Positions 1-11,396 of a stretch of DNA of 64,000 bases are shown here, piece after piece. Source of the DNA: Albugo candida (lineage: Eukaryota; Oomycota; Peronosporomycetes; Albuginales); contig JBDOQK010000001.1 of NCBI GenBank assembly GCA_040437565.1, positions 248,001 through 312,000 of the forward strand. The letters are read 5' to 3'. Every line of letters starts with the position of its first letter. Position 1 is the first letter of the stretch. The notes under the pieces were generated by a model. The model did not search any database and was not told where the DNA came from. It saw nothing but the letters and a program-made list of their open reading frames with translations. Both the position numbers and the translations under genes were made by a program.

Positions 1-1749
1 ATTAGTTTTATTCAATCTTGTTTTAAGAGCAGCAAGAGGTATGCGCAGGAAGGACCGCATTTTTTGTTGCACTTGATATATTAACTGATGCAGAAGTTTT
101 ACCTCATGTCAAATAAAAGACTTTCGTTTGGTAAGTTCATAGTATTGGTTTCGGTTTCGGGTCGACCGCGGAAGAAACCGGCGTCGGTCACCCACTCTCA
201 GTTAGTGCATAAAAGCATAGGGTTAGCATGGCTGGTTGTGAGAGCACACGGCCAGTAAGCAAGAAAGGATAAATATAATCACTTTTACTTCTACTTCGAC
301 TTCTGTCCTATTTCTTCTGCATTCTAACATACAAGCGGCTCAGCTCGAATGGCGTTTACCACCGATGCTAAAAGTATATACGGTAGTAGTCCAAAATTTG
401 ACGCTATGGTCACTTTTGATTGCCTCGAGTCGCTTACGCTTATATGTTTCGTATTGATTCAATATAATATAGAGACCAAGATCGATGATAATATAGAAAA
501 TGCTTAAAGATTTTACGAAAGAATCAAAAGTGCTGAAGAGACTCAGTGATATACACGTCGCCTCGCGAGGCGCCAAGCTAACGCTTTATAAGCTTCTGTA
601 TCAATGTTGTTTATTTGCTTTGAAGTATCAACAAATTCTGGTTGTTGATAGCGTCTATGTACTTGTATTCGTAAAAGATGAGCGAATAAATCACCTTTAA
701 AAGAGACAAGTTAATCATGGTTGGAGCTTCGAAATCAATGAGTCGTGTACAAATTTGTGGGCGATAACAGTAATTTTAGAAGACTACCGGAAGTACAGGA
801 CGTGATCATTCAGCAATATAAAGTGATTATAGAGCCGCAGGCAACTTGCCAGAATGAAATTATATTAGTTCTATTCGTCGCATGTGCACCTTCCTTCGGT
901 ATCTCTGTACGCCCAAGGTTCTTGGCATGTGAAGAACTATGTGTTGGAAACGGTGAGAAAGCTGAAGGAGCAAGTGAATCTCGAGGAGCTTCGATGAGCA
1001 CGGAAGAGGCGGCTGTCAGATTTCGGAAGATAGCTTTAGGAATAGTTGCACGTTAGCTACAAAATTCAGGTAGAGCCAGAATAAAAGGAAGCTCGGTAAA
1101 GGTGGAGAGTAAGGCATAGAAGAAAAAAAATAGTAGGTAAGGACAAACAAATACACAGAATCGATTTCGCCATCAACAACGCACCCAACATTTACAGCAC
1201 TATGGGCATATGAACATGCTAGTTTTTATTTTATTTCCCGGCAACTCTCAGAATGGTTCGATACCGAAATACTTCTCGCGTGCTGTAGCATTCACATTTG
1301 CGATGCATCGTATCGAATATGCTAATAACACAAAAATTGTGACACATGGAAATAAAATGCTATTTATCCCCAACTTCAATTCGCGCTTTGTGACGATAAC
1401 CATAGAGACAGAATATTTTACAAAACAGCGGATTACATGATTCATTGCCTCTGCATGATCCTAATCCCTTTCTTGCACCTCAGCCCAGTATCAGAGGGTG
1501 ATATATTGTTGCTTGTTTTTATTAAATTTATCGCATAGAGCACACGCACTCTGTAATTGTCTTTTGTATGCGGGATCCAAAGCAAAACATTTCCAGACGC
1601 AATTTGTTAGGAGAGTATGTAAGGGAAATGAAACGGCTGAAAGGTTGATTTGCTGATTTTCCTATGAATAAAACTCAGTAGCTTTTCCTCTAGGAGTATC
1701 AAAAAAAATTCCAAAGGCATTTGATGCTGTAGAAAAGCTGTCATTTTTT
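1..1749. other. Gene-poor left end
   Basis: I see no gene that I can support here. The longest open frame, on the plus strand at about 745-1056, has no recognisable motif and no convincing start or splice context. A stretch at about 130-330 has a GC-richer start and a pyrimidine-rich end, and could be part of an old repeat, but no second copy or target-site duplication is visible in the window. Confidence 0.5.
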
Positions 1750-1838
1750 AGGGAACTGCTGCGGACACACTCATTTTTTGCTACGGGCACACCCCTAAAG
1801 ACAAAAATTACATACCCCACCCCCTACATTCGTTCCGC
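1750..1838 (+). repeat. Left terminal inverted repeat of the MULE
   Basis: About 88 bp, beginning AGGGAACTGCTGCGG. It pairs with the reverse complement of 3180-3267 with scattered mismatches and a short indel near the C-rich stretch. Confidence 0.8.
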
Positions 1839-3179
1839 TAATATAGTAGATTAAGAAGTCTATCTTTCCTCTTACACCTCCAGTCTCCCAACCACTCCTT
1901 CAACCACTACATCCACCACTCCTGGTGCCATGTTCTCAGCTGCTAGCACCACCAATCCCTAATTCACTACCCAGCCCACTAATCAGCCCACTCCCCAGTG
2001 CACTCTGTCCAGTCCAGCCACCTTTTCCATCACTCTCGCTCCTGCTGCTCTTCACGCATCCAATTCCGATATTTTGCTTGCAAATACTGCACCCATAGAT
2101 TTGATATAAAAACACATACTTTAATTCTCGAATCGCTATTGATGAGGCATTAAAAATTACGGATGCGACCTGGGTGGTGTTCAAAGAAATATTAGAGATT
2201 AACAGAAGATACCTGCCAGCGGGTATGATCCAGCCGTCAACATGTTTGCCATTTCGCTGGGTTGGTCGGCTAAAACAAGTAGTTTGGTTGCTCGATGACG
2301 TACGCTCGGAGCACAACCATGACATTGCTGTTGACCTCAGTGGCCATTCAGGTACGAAAAAGAATTATCGCTTCATCTGCAACAAATAGCTGTTATGTCA
2401 ACGGCAACTGCCCACCAAGAGAATTTACAACTGTTTGATGCAGATGCCGGATGAGGGCTCTCAAGTTGCGGTCATAACAAAGGACATCAGCAACCAAAAA
2501 GCTTCTATTCGAAAGTAGCACCTTGCAGGCCCCACATCTTCGAAGGCATTGATGGATGAGCTCAGTTCTGAGGAGAAATGGCACCACATCTCCACATCAG
2601 ACCAAGCAGGTCATATAAGCCAACTCTATATCAGTCACTTTGCATCAAAACATCTGGTTGAAAAATACCATCCTGTGTTTGTGATTGGCTGCATATATAC
2701 AACGAACCGTTATGGTTTACCACTACTTAATATTGTCGGGATTACCCCACTGAACAAGTCCTCTTTACGCACATCTCGGACAGATAACCTCCTTTCGAGC
2801 TGAGGGTGCACGTTCATTCCGCAAAAAACATGTCCACATGTCGACAGGGAACCTTTAACAGGTGGTAGGCCAACTTAACATCGCTATTCAACACCAGCTT
2901 GATGTAGTCCGAGCTGGTGAGGTAGCAGACCAGCTAAACATCCAGAAATACCAGGATACCCTTCTTCAGCTTCTTGGGTGTGTCCAGCTTTGCAATCGAA
3001 AAGGTGTGATACTTTTATTTGCAACAGGTCATAAAATGATAAGACGGCAATCGTGGCTGGATTTTTTCTCTCTGAAATGCCTGCCTACTAGGCTACTTTT
3101 ACTGTGCTTAAAATAAGTTAAGCTTTTCTTATGGTGTTCCTGCCACCAGCTAGAAGCGGACTTGAGAGCAGCAGACGCG

Positions 3180-3267
3180 GCGGTACGAAAGTAGGGGGTA
3201 TGTTTGTAATCTCTATTTTTAGGGGGGTGTCCGTAGCAAAAATTGAGTGTATCCGCAGCAATTTCCT
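3180..3267 (-). repeat. Right terminal inverted repeat of the MULE
   Basis: Read on the minus strand it begins AGGAAATTGCTGCGG and matches the left end. The G-run GGGGGG near 3221 pairs with the left CACACCCC. A false copy of this end lies at about 4587-4674, after the first gap. Confidence 0.8.
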
Positions 3268-3604
3268 TTTTTTATTATGATACTGTAAGCAGCACGTGCA
3301 GTATGTCCTCCGACGTCGCTTCTGCTCATCACTGGTACTGTTTCCATGTGCTGTGCTTTTAAGTCTGATCTTTAAAGAAAGCTGCCATATTCGCCACTCC
3401 TACTTGCGTATGCTTACAAAGGTTAACATTATTCATTATCAGCTTCTACTATAAGGATCGGTAAGCAGGAAGAAGCCAGGCATCTCGTGTTTTTCTACCG
3501 CCCTCGTACAGTTAATGGCTTCTGCACTCCGCCACGTACACACCTATCTTTAGATTCTCACTACAGATACGTCACTTCCCAAGTTTGTAATCCTACTCGC
3601 TTTA

Positions 3605-3922
3605 TCAAATCACTCCTTCAAGCTCCTGGAATGGTTTGTTACATCTCCTAAGAAGAAAACATCGAGAACAATCCCATGATGAAATTCGTAGTGTAATCTT
3701 TCCAAATAGAGATTTTACCGAAAACAGATTGATGAAATAAATCGTCATACATACGATTCGGCAAGCGCGTTGATGATCAATGTGATGGGAACGGAGTTTC
3801 CTCTCATTCGAAGCCTTGGCTGAAAGTCGTATCAAAGAAAACCACACAAGGTTACCAATATCTTCCAATACTTGATGGTCGAGTACGCATCGCTTTAATG
3901 TAATCTTGTAGGCGAGCATCAT
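3605..3922 (-). CDS. Possible hypothetical protein, 105 residues
   Basis: An uninterrupted frame starting MMLAYKITLK with six cysteines, two of them in CSRCFLLRRC near the C-terminus. I recognise no domain, no signal peptide is evident, and it lies in an otherwise gene-poor stretch. It may be a chance frame. The identical frame at 5012-5329 is a contig-overlap copy and not a paralogue. Confidence 0.2.
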   Translation of the reverse strand: MMLAYKITLKRCVLDHQVLEDIGNLVWFSLIRLSAKASNERKLRSHHIDHQRACRIVCMTIYFINLFSVKSLFGKITLRISSWDCSRCFLLRRCNKPFQELEGVI

Positions 3923-4218
3923 GTTATTTAGCTACATTCTCAATCAGCTAATACTTATGCTTGTCGCAGTGCTACTGTTTCCAAATTATAGTCAGATTAG
4001 CGGTCCGAAAAACGTAGCTAGCATTTTATAGTATATTGTCAGTAGCAGAGATCCAATGTTCAAGGTTGATGCTATCTCATCTCAAGTGACACTTTGAAAC
4101 TCGTCAATCAGTACCTTTACTATCAAGTGTATCAATTGAAATTTATTTAGACTTTCATTTTGCTAATGAGATCTCTTGTAGCCGATTATTTTCGATGCAG
4201 CCGGTTGTGTCCGAAATT

Positions 4219-4318
4219 NNNNNNNNNNNNNNNNNNNNNNNNNNNNNNNNNNNNNNNNNNNNNNNNNNNNNNNNNNNNNNNNNNNNNNNNNNNNNNNNNN
4301 NNNNNNNNNNNNNNNNNN
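4219..4318. other. Assembly gap 1 (100 N) with 1307-bp false duplication
   Basis: Exactly 100 N. The sequence at 4319-5625 repeats 2912-4218 base for base, which indicates two overlapping contigs placed end to end. Everything in 4319-5625, including the MULE right end and the 105-residue frame, should be collapsed. Confidence 0.95.
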
Positions 4319-5970
4319 AGCTGGTGAGGTAGCAGACCAGCTAAACATCCAGAAATACCAGGATACCCTTCTTCAGCTTCTTGGGTGTGTCCAGCTTTGC
4401 AATCGAAAAGGTGTGATACTTTTATTTGCAACAGGTCATAAAATGATAAGACGGCAATCGTGGCTGGATTTTTTCTCTCTGAAATGCCTGCCTACTAGGC
4501 TACTTTTACTGTGCTTAAAATAAGTTAAGCTTTTCTTATGGTGTTCCTGCCACCAGCTAGAAGCGGACTTGAGAGCAGCAGACGCGGCGGTACGAAAGTA
4601 GGGGGTATGTTTGTAATCTCTATTTTTAGGGGGGTGTCCGTAGCAAAAATTGAGTGTATCCGCAGCAATTTCCTTTTTTTATTATGATACTGTAAGCAGC
4701 ACGTGCAGTATGTCCTCCGACGTCGCTTCTGCTCATCACTGGTACTGTTTCCATGTGCTGTGCTTTTAAGTCTGATCTTTAAAGAAAGCTGCCATATTCG
4801 CCACTCCTACTTGCGTATGCTTACAAAGGTTAACATTATTCATTATCAGCTTCTACTATAAGGATCGGTAAGCAGGAAGAAGCCAGGCATCTCGTGTTTT
4901 TCTACCGCCCTCGTACAGTTAATGGCTTCTGCACTCCGCCACGTACACACCTATCTTTAGATTCTCACTACAGATACGTCACTTCCCAAGTTTGTAATCC
5001 TACTCGCTTTATCAAATCACTCCTTCAAGCTCCTGGAATGGTTTGTTACATCTCCTAAGAAGAAAACATCGAGAACAATCCCATGATGAAATTCGTAGTG
5101 TAATCTTTCCAAATAGAGATTTTACCGAAAACAGATTGATGAAATAAATCGTCATACATACGATTCGGCAAGCGCGTTGATGATCAATGTGATGGGAACG
5201 GAGTTTCCTCTCATTCGAAGCCTTGGCTGAAAGTCGTATCAAAGAAAACCACACAAGGTTACCAATATCTTCCAATACTTGATGGTCGAGTACGCATCGC
5301 TTTAATGTAATCTTGTAGGCGAGCATCATGTTATTTAGCTACATTCTCAATCAGCTAATACTTATGCTTGTCGCAGTGCTACTGTTTCCAAATTATAGTC
5401 AGATTAGCGGTCCGAAAAACGTAGCTAGCATTTTATAGTATATTGTCAGTAGCAGAGATCCAATGTTCAAGGTTGATGCTATCTCATCTCAAGTGACACT
5501 TTGAAACTCGTCAATCAGTACCTTTACTATCAAGTGTATCAATTGAAATTTATTTAGACTTTCATTTTGCTAATGAGATCTCTTGTAGCCGATTATTTTC
5601 GATGCAGCCGGTTGTGTCCGAAATTCTTAAATCAACTGCGTGACTATACTTTGAATAAAATCAATAGAAGAGACATATGAATAGGGACGTCCGCAAGTAG
5701 TGGTGAAGAACTAGTACAGCATTGAGCTAAATAGCATTGCTAAGGCCTAAGCGATAGCTGGACATGTTTGGCACTTGTGATCCTGTCGGCTGAAACCTTT
5801 ACCCGATTACAGCCTACTAGTTGTGAGAAATTATCAATATCTTAACGCTGTCTCAGCTTTGATCTTAATGTCGCATGTGATCGATAACTTTGTTCAGTTG
5901 TTCGACGTGGCAGTTGATTGAGAAATTCAAGCAACCGCGACAAACTCCAGTTTTCAATTAGCGCACCAAA

Positions 5971-7263
5971 ATGAAGATGGGTAAAACTGCCAATCTTCCA
6001 GGATTTCTCCAAAAGTGCGAGAAAGAGAATCTTGTTTTACCAGAGGTACCGATAGCTTCTATCATTTAAGTCTATAACCAGCTGAAAACCCCTTTTAGAA
6101 CCCTTATGAGGCAAGCATCGAAGCGGTCAACGCTCTTAAAGAGACCGGCGGCGACGAAGAGGTCTGATTTTGGCTCGCAGAGCTTACAATTCATATTTGA
6201 GAGAATTTGATAGGCGGCGATCGAGCAATTGAGATCCAAACTAGGCGGTAAGGATAGCCATAAACGTGGTCAAGATGGGTCGGAATTGGAACCCCATCAC
6301 GACCCCAAGCGTACAAGGCTCATGATGGAAGTGCGCGGACAACCTGCACGACGAAAAGAAAATCAAAAAATCGTGGATGCGTTTTTGGAATACGCTGAAG
6401 CTCAATTGGATCGTGGTCACACGGGGAAGGGATCGACGCACCTCCGTGCAGCAAAAGAAATACACGCTTCAGATATTGCACTTCATTCGGGCGCAGACGC
6501 TCGTCAGATCGGATTTATTGGAGATACGATGGCCCGACAAGTGGACCAGATTCTTGCTCATGGTAAAATTGAGGATGACACGGGTGAGTTGAATGTGAGC
6601 AAAGATTACCACCATAATCAGCCTCAGATCGTCCATGACATTCGTAATTCAAGTGCTAAACGTAAAGAGAATCAAAAGTTAGTAGATGTATTGGCTGATT
6701 TCGGTGAGCACGAGTTGGAATATGGAAACACCGGAAAAGGAACATCGCATCTGCGCGCTGCAAAAGAATTGCACAACACTGACGAAGTCATCACTTCTGG
6801 AGCTCAGGCTCGAGCTGTTGTCGGATTCATTGGTGATGTCATGGCCGATAAAATCGATCAAATTTTAGCGCACGGGAAAATCATACGGGATGACTCGGAC
6901 CAAGGATATCATCAGCATCGCCGGGTGGCAGGAGAGCCTGCACCCATCGTGCAAGATCTTCGTAATAATCCTGCCAAAAAAAAAGAGAATCAGCTAATTG
7001 TGGATAGGTTGACCGATTACGGTGAGAGTCATCTGACGTCGGGGCACCGTGGCACCGGAATTTCTCATTTACGTGCGGCAAGAGAAATCCGCAATGCGGA
7101 CACAGTGGTGCAGTCTGGAGCAAGTGCGAGGCAGATTGGTATGGTTGGAGGAAGAGTGGCGCAAAAAATCGATCAGATTTTGAGAGACGGCCACGCTGAT
7201 GACGATGAGGATTATCATCCCGGCGATGACGAAGAAGAGCCAGAGGGAACGGAGTACGGCAGC
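5971..7263 (+). CDS. False partial copy of the tandem pol beta-type domain gene
   Basis: Exons 5971-6045, 6099-6161 and 6214-7263 are identical to the start of the complete gene at 7775-9337. This copy stops at the gap at 7264 after its third repeat domain. It arises from a contig overlap (5560-7263 equals 7364-9067), so it should not be counted as a second gene. Confidence 0.9.
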
Positions 7264-7363
7264 NNNNNNNNNNNNNNNNNNNNNNNNNNNNNNNNNNNNN
7301 NNNNNNNNNNNNNNNNNNNNNNNNNNNNNNNNNNNNNNNNNNNNNNNNNNNNNNNNNNNNNNN
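7264..7363. other. Assembly gap 2 (100 N) with 1704-bp false duplication
   Basis: Exactly 100 N. 5560-7263 and 7364-9067 are identical. A 66-bp segment at the edge is also part of the gap 1 overlap, so it is present three times (4153-4218, 5560-5625, 7364-7429). Confidence 0.95.
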
Positions 7364-7774
7364 TTTCATTTTGCTAATGAGATCTCTTGTAGCCGATTAT
7401 TTTCGATGCAGCCGGTTGTGTCCGAAATTCTTAAATCAACTGCGTGACTATACTTTGAATAAAATCAATAGAAGAGACATATGAATAGGGACGTCCGCAA
7501 GTAGTGGTGAAGAACTAGTACAGCATTGAGCTAAATAGCATTGCTAAGGCCTAAGCGATAGCTGGACATGTTTGGCACTTGTGATCCTGTCGGCTGAAAC
7601 CTTTACCCGATTACAGCCTACTAGTTGTGAGAAATTATCAATATCTTAACGCTGTCTCAGCTTTGATCTTAATGTCGCATGTGATCGATAACTTTGTTCA
7701 GTTGTTCGACGTGGCAGTTGATTGAGAAATTCAAGCAACCGCGACAAACTCCAGTTTTCAATTAGCGCACCAAA

Positions 7775-9337
7775 ATGAAGATGGGTAAAACTGCCAATCT
7801 TCCAGGATTTCTCCAAAAGTGCGAGAAAGAGAATCTTGTTTTACCAGAGGTACCGATAGCTTCTATCATTTAAGTCTATAACCAGCTGAAAACCCCTTTT
7901 AGAACCCTTATGAGGCAAGCATCGAAGCGGTCAACGCTCTTAAAGAGACCGGCGGCGACGAAGAGGTCTGATTTTGGCTCGCAGAGCTTACAATTCATAT
8001 TTGAGAGAATTTGATAGGCGGCGATCGAGCAATTGAGATCCAAACTAGGCGGTAAGGATAGCCATAAACGTGGTCAAGATGGGTCGGAATTGGAACCCCA
8101 TCACGACCCCAAGCGTACAAGGCTCATGATGGAAGTGCGCGGACAACCTGCACGACGAAAAGAAAATCAAAAAATCGTGGATGCGTTTTTGGAATACGCT
8201 GAAGCTCAATTGGATCGTGGTCACACGGGGAAGGGATCGACGCACCTCCGTGCAGCAAAAGAAATACACGCTTCAGATATTGCACTTCATTCGGGCGCAG
8301 ACGCTCGTCAGATCGGATTTATTGGAGATACGATGGCCCGACAAGTGGACCAGATTCTTGCTCATGGTAAAATTGAGGATGACACGGGTGAGTTGAATGT
8401 GAGCAAAGATTACCACCATAATCAGCCTCAGATCGTCCATGACATTCGTAATTCAAGTGCTAAACGTAAAGAGAATCAAAAGTTAGTAGATGTATTGGCT
8501 GATTTCGGTGAGCACGAGTTGGAATATGGAAACACCGGAAAAGGAACATCGCATCTGCGCGCTGCAAAAGAATTGCACAACACTGACGAAGTCATCACTT
8601 CTGGAGCTCAGGCTCGAGCTGTTGTCGGATTCATTGGTGATGTCATGGCCGATAAAATCGATCAAATTTTAGCGCACGGGAAAATCATACGGGATGACTC
8701 GGACCAAGGATATCATCAGCATCGCCGGGTGGCAGGAGAGCCTGCACCCATCGTGCAAGATCTTCGTAATAATCCTGCCAAAAAAAAAGAGAATCAGCTA
8801 ATTGTGGATAGGTTGACCGATTACGGTGAGAGTCATCTGACGTCGGGGCACCGTGGCACCGGAATTTCTCATTTACGTGCGGCAAGAGAAATCCGCAATG
8901 CGGACACAGTGGTGCAGTCTGGAGCAAGTGCGAGGCAGATTGGTATGGTTGGAGGAAGAGTGGCGCAAAAAATCGATCAGATTTTGAGAGACGGCCACGC
9001 TGATGACGATGAGGATTATCATCCCGGCGATGACGAAGAAGAGCCAGAGGGAACGGAGTACGGCAGCTGGGAAAAAGGTCACATTCCTCCAATTGTCGAG
9101 GATATACGTTCGCGTTCAGCGGCGAAGAAGGAGAACCAGCGCTTGGTGGACGCTCTGACCGATTACGGGGAAGAGCAACTGAAACAGAAGCATACAGGGC
9201 GAGGGATCACATATCTGCGCGCTGCACGCGAGATTCAAAACACTAGTGAGGTTATCAAGAGTGGGCAGGATGCGAAGAAAGTGGCTGTTGTCGGTGACAA
9301 AGTCGCGGATTTTGTTGAGAATTGTTTAAAGCAATGA
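7775..9337 (+). CDS. Protein of four tandem DNA polymerase beta-type N-terminal (HhH) domains
   Basis: Exons 7775-7849, 7903-7965 and 8018-9337 (introns of 53 and 52 bp) give 485 residues. After an N-terminal segment of about 90 residues come four repeats at roughly 90-165, 190-265, 295-370 and 410-485. Each reads KENQ-(I/L)VD-L-DYGE, then a basic RAA(K/R)E(I/L) helix, SG--A, and a hairpin like GFIGDVMADKIDQIL. This is the layout of the 8-kDa domain of pol beta/lambda, whose hairpin reads GVGTKIAEKIDEFL. By eye, the lysine equivalent to pol beta Lys72, the dRP-lyase nucleophile, is kept in repeats 2 and 3 (ADKIDQIL, AQKIDQIL) but is Q in repeat 1 and F in repeat 4. No palm or nucleotidyltransferase domain follows. 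A role in DNA binding or in processing of abasic ends is inference. The start has strong support because exon 1 is in frame and phase-matched. Confidence 0.8.
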
Positions 9338-9470
9338 AGAGCGTTTTTGATTGGCTACAAATTGCATGGCTATTAAGACTGTAATTGTGTGCTTTAATTA
9401 ATGTCAAATATAGTGTGACGAGGCTCGACTTTACGCGTTGTGTACACTACTTTATGCGAATGCTACTACA

Positions 9471-10724
9471 ATGTCATATTTGCATCGATCGACGCACTTG
9501 AATAACTGGATATTCACGCAGGAGGAGCTGATTCTTGTTCGAGATTTACGTACAATCAAGTCGCAGACTACATCAAGCAAACATCATGCATCGAGATCTG
9601 GAGGTAATGCGGCAGAGAAGGAGGGCGCAGCGTTTTTAGGACGGCGACAAGCGCGATCATTTGCAGCACTCATTCCAAAGTCGACTCTAGCCATACCGAA
9701 TGTGAATGATTGGAATGACGAAACGGACTTAAAAAAAGCAAAGGATTTCGCTGTAGAAGCAAGTAAAGAAGCAGCGTTTGATACCTCACTCTTGCCAAGT
9801 CTGGAAGAAGAAAAAACTCTTGTCGAATTCTACGAGTCAAAAGTGCAGGAGAGTTGCACTCAGCTTTTTCGAACTTCAGAAAAAGTAAAATCGTCGGCCA
9901 TACAGCTTTTCAAGCGATTTTACTTATCGAATAGCGTGGCAGAGTTTCATCCCAAATATCTAGTCCCGACCGTTATCTACGTGGCAGCTAAAGTGGAAGA
10001 GCAGTATATTAGCGTGGAAACTATAGCGGAACATCTCAAAGTATATAAATCATTATGCATGCTCATATTTACGCTAAATGTGCGCTCTTAGATCGACCAT
10101 AAACATGTCATCGGTCATGAGATGATTCTATTGGAAGGCGTCCGATTTCATTTGATTATGTACCATCCATTTCGTCCTTTATTAGGCTTCGTTGACGATT
10201 TGCGACTGTATGCTAAAGCTAAAGGGAAGCAGCTACCACTCGAATTGCTACAAATTTTACATACAAAAGCAAGTGTTGTTGTCAATGAGTTTCTGCTTAC
10301 CGACGTACCGTTGCTGTATCACCCAGCACAGCTTGCGTTGGCCGCATTATTTGAAGCCATTGATCCAACTAACACAGACACGAGTCAAGTTTGCAGAGAG
10401 GATCTTATTGCTTGTATCCGCCTTCATGCCCCTGGGGGCGATTCTATCGTGAAGAGTATGGTAGACATTCTGGGCTCGATAGCAAAGCACCGCAAACGCA
10501 CTTTGCCAAGTACGGATGGCACAAACGATCAAGCCGACTTTGATCCAAAAGCAATCAAAGCAATTTATAAAAAGCTGAAGCCATTTCATGAAGTTTATGA
10601 GGAAGGAAATCCCGCTACTCAAGGGAAACATAAGACGAAAAAGTCAAAAGATGGAAAGGACGTGAAAAAACGAAAAAAATCAACCTCTAAAGATAATAAA
10701 AGTAGTAAGAAAGCGAAGAAATAG
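9471..10724 (+). CDS. Cyclin H, regulatory subunit of CDK-activating kinase/TFIIH
   Basis: Exons 9471-10040 and 10092-10724 (51-bp intron) encode 400 residues. The N-terminus MSYLHRSTHLNNWIFTQEEL matches the cyclin H start (HW-F--EEL). The first cyclin fold, about residues 120-190, contains FKRFYLSNSVAEFHPKYL followed by AAKVEE. The second begins EMILLEGVRFHLIMYHPFRP and includes LLYHPAQLALAAL. These are the characteristic cyclin H blocks. Cyclin H activates CDK7, which phosphorylates other CDKs and the RNA polymerase II tail. Compared with the roughly 320-residue animal protein it has a longer linker after the N-terminal helix and a C-terminal tail of about 50 residues very rich in lysine and serine, probably a nuclear-localisation or nucleic-acid contact region. 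It is followed head to tail by the minus-strand splicing factor. Confidence 0.93.
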
Positions 10725-10770
10725 CAACTACTATTGACCAGAGTCGTCACTATACATCTTTACCAATAGC

Positions 10771-11196
10771 TTAGACTCTATCGCAATCTTCTTGCTGCTC
10801 TCTTGCAATTTTTTCGCCTACGAAACATGAGTTAGTCAACCGAATTATTTATCCCGATGACGTACGTAAGATTTCTACAATAGCGCGCTGTGTCCTCCGT
10901 TCTAATTTTTTCAGCATCGGTGCCAGATCACGTTCAATATCCCAATTCGCTCGTTTTGGAGCCAATAAGACGTCTTCGTCGTCGTCTTTATCTGTTTGAT
11001 CATTCTCTGTACTCACTACCTTCAAATCTTCTTTCGGCTCAATTCCGGCGTCGGCTTGTGATTTACAAGAGGATTTCTCATCTTCTACAGCCGTATCATC
11101 CTTTCCATCCACTGGTTTCTTTTCCTGTTTCTCCTTGCGCTCTTTTGCTTCACGAAGAAGACGCAAACGTTTTGCTCGTGGTAAATCCTCCATCAC
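10771..11196 (-). CDS. Pre-mRNA splicing factor cwf18 / CCDC12 homologue
   Basis: Exon 1 at 10866-11196 and a short last exon at 10771-10817, separated by a 48-bp intron, give 125 residues. The first part is charged and helical (RLRLLREAKERKEKQ). The C-terminal half carries the cwf18 signature: LAPKRANWDIERDLA, then KKLERRTQRAIVEIL. Without splicing the frame would end in TSSG; the splice replaces this with REKIAREQQED, which fits the family better (REKL/REQ). cwf18/CCDC12 is a component of the activated spliceosome (Prp19-associated set). The acidic low-complexity middle (KDDDEDVLL) is usual for the family. Confidence 0.85.
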
Positions 11197-11396
11197 TACC
11201 CAAAAAAACCTCTAGTAACATATTTCTGACATATCTATATTTTTGGCTTAATCAGTATGGTCATCAAACATACCCTATTGTAATATATTCACTTCAAACT
11301 TGACGCTACGTGTGTATGTTAAACTCGAGCCGTAGGACACATCAATAAAGAATGAGCTCTGCGTTGATTGGACGTGATTATTGAGGGTCACTCGCA

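Larger units (their letters stand above)
1750..3267 (+). mobile_element. Decayed Mutator-like DNA transposon (MULE) with long terminal inverted repeats
   Basis: The two ends are inverted copies of each other over about 88 bp: 1750-1838 and 3180-3267 read inward with the shared core TGCTGCGG, then CACTCA and TTTTTGCTACGG. Between them the plus strand encodes broken pieces of a MULE/FAR1-type transposase. At about 2549-2760 a frame reads LMDELSSEEKW, then HPVFVIGCIYTTNRYGLPLL and NIVGITPLN, which fits the usual catalytic-core start (ID-TYKTN-Y-PLL--VG). An upstream frame at about 2130-2390 continues the same protein. Several stops and frame changes separate the pieces, so the element cannot make an active transposase. 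Both ends are flanked by T runs (tcatttttt and ttttttatt), so a 9-bp target duplication, typical of Mutator, cannot be read cleanly. The right end reappears at about 4587-4674 only because of the contig overlap. Confidence 0.8.

Noticed and set aside
130-330. Possible solo LTR or other old repeat edge
   Set aside because: No second copy, no matching target-site duplication and no element genes nearby, so the resemblance to a terminal repeat is too weak to call.
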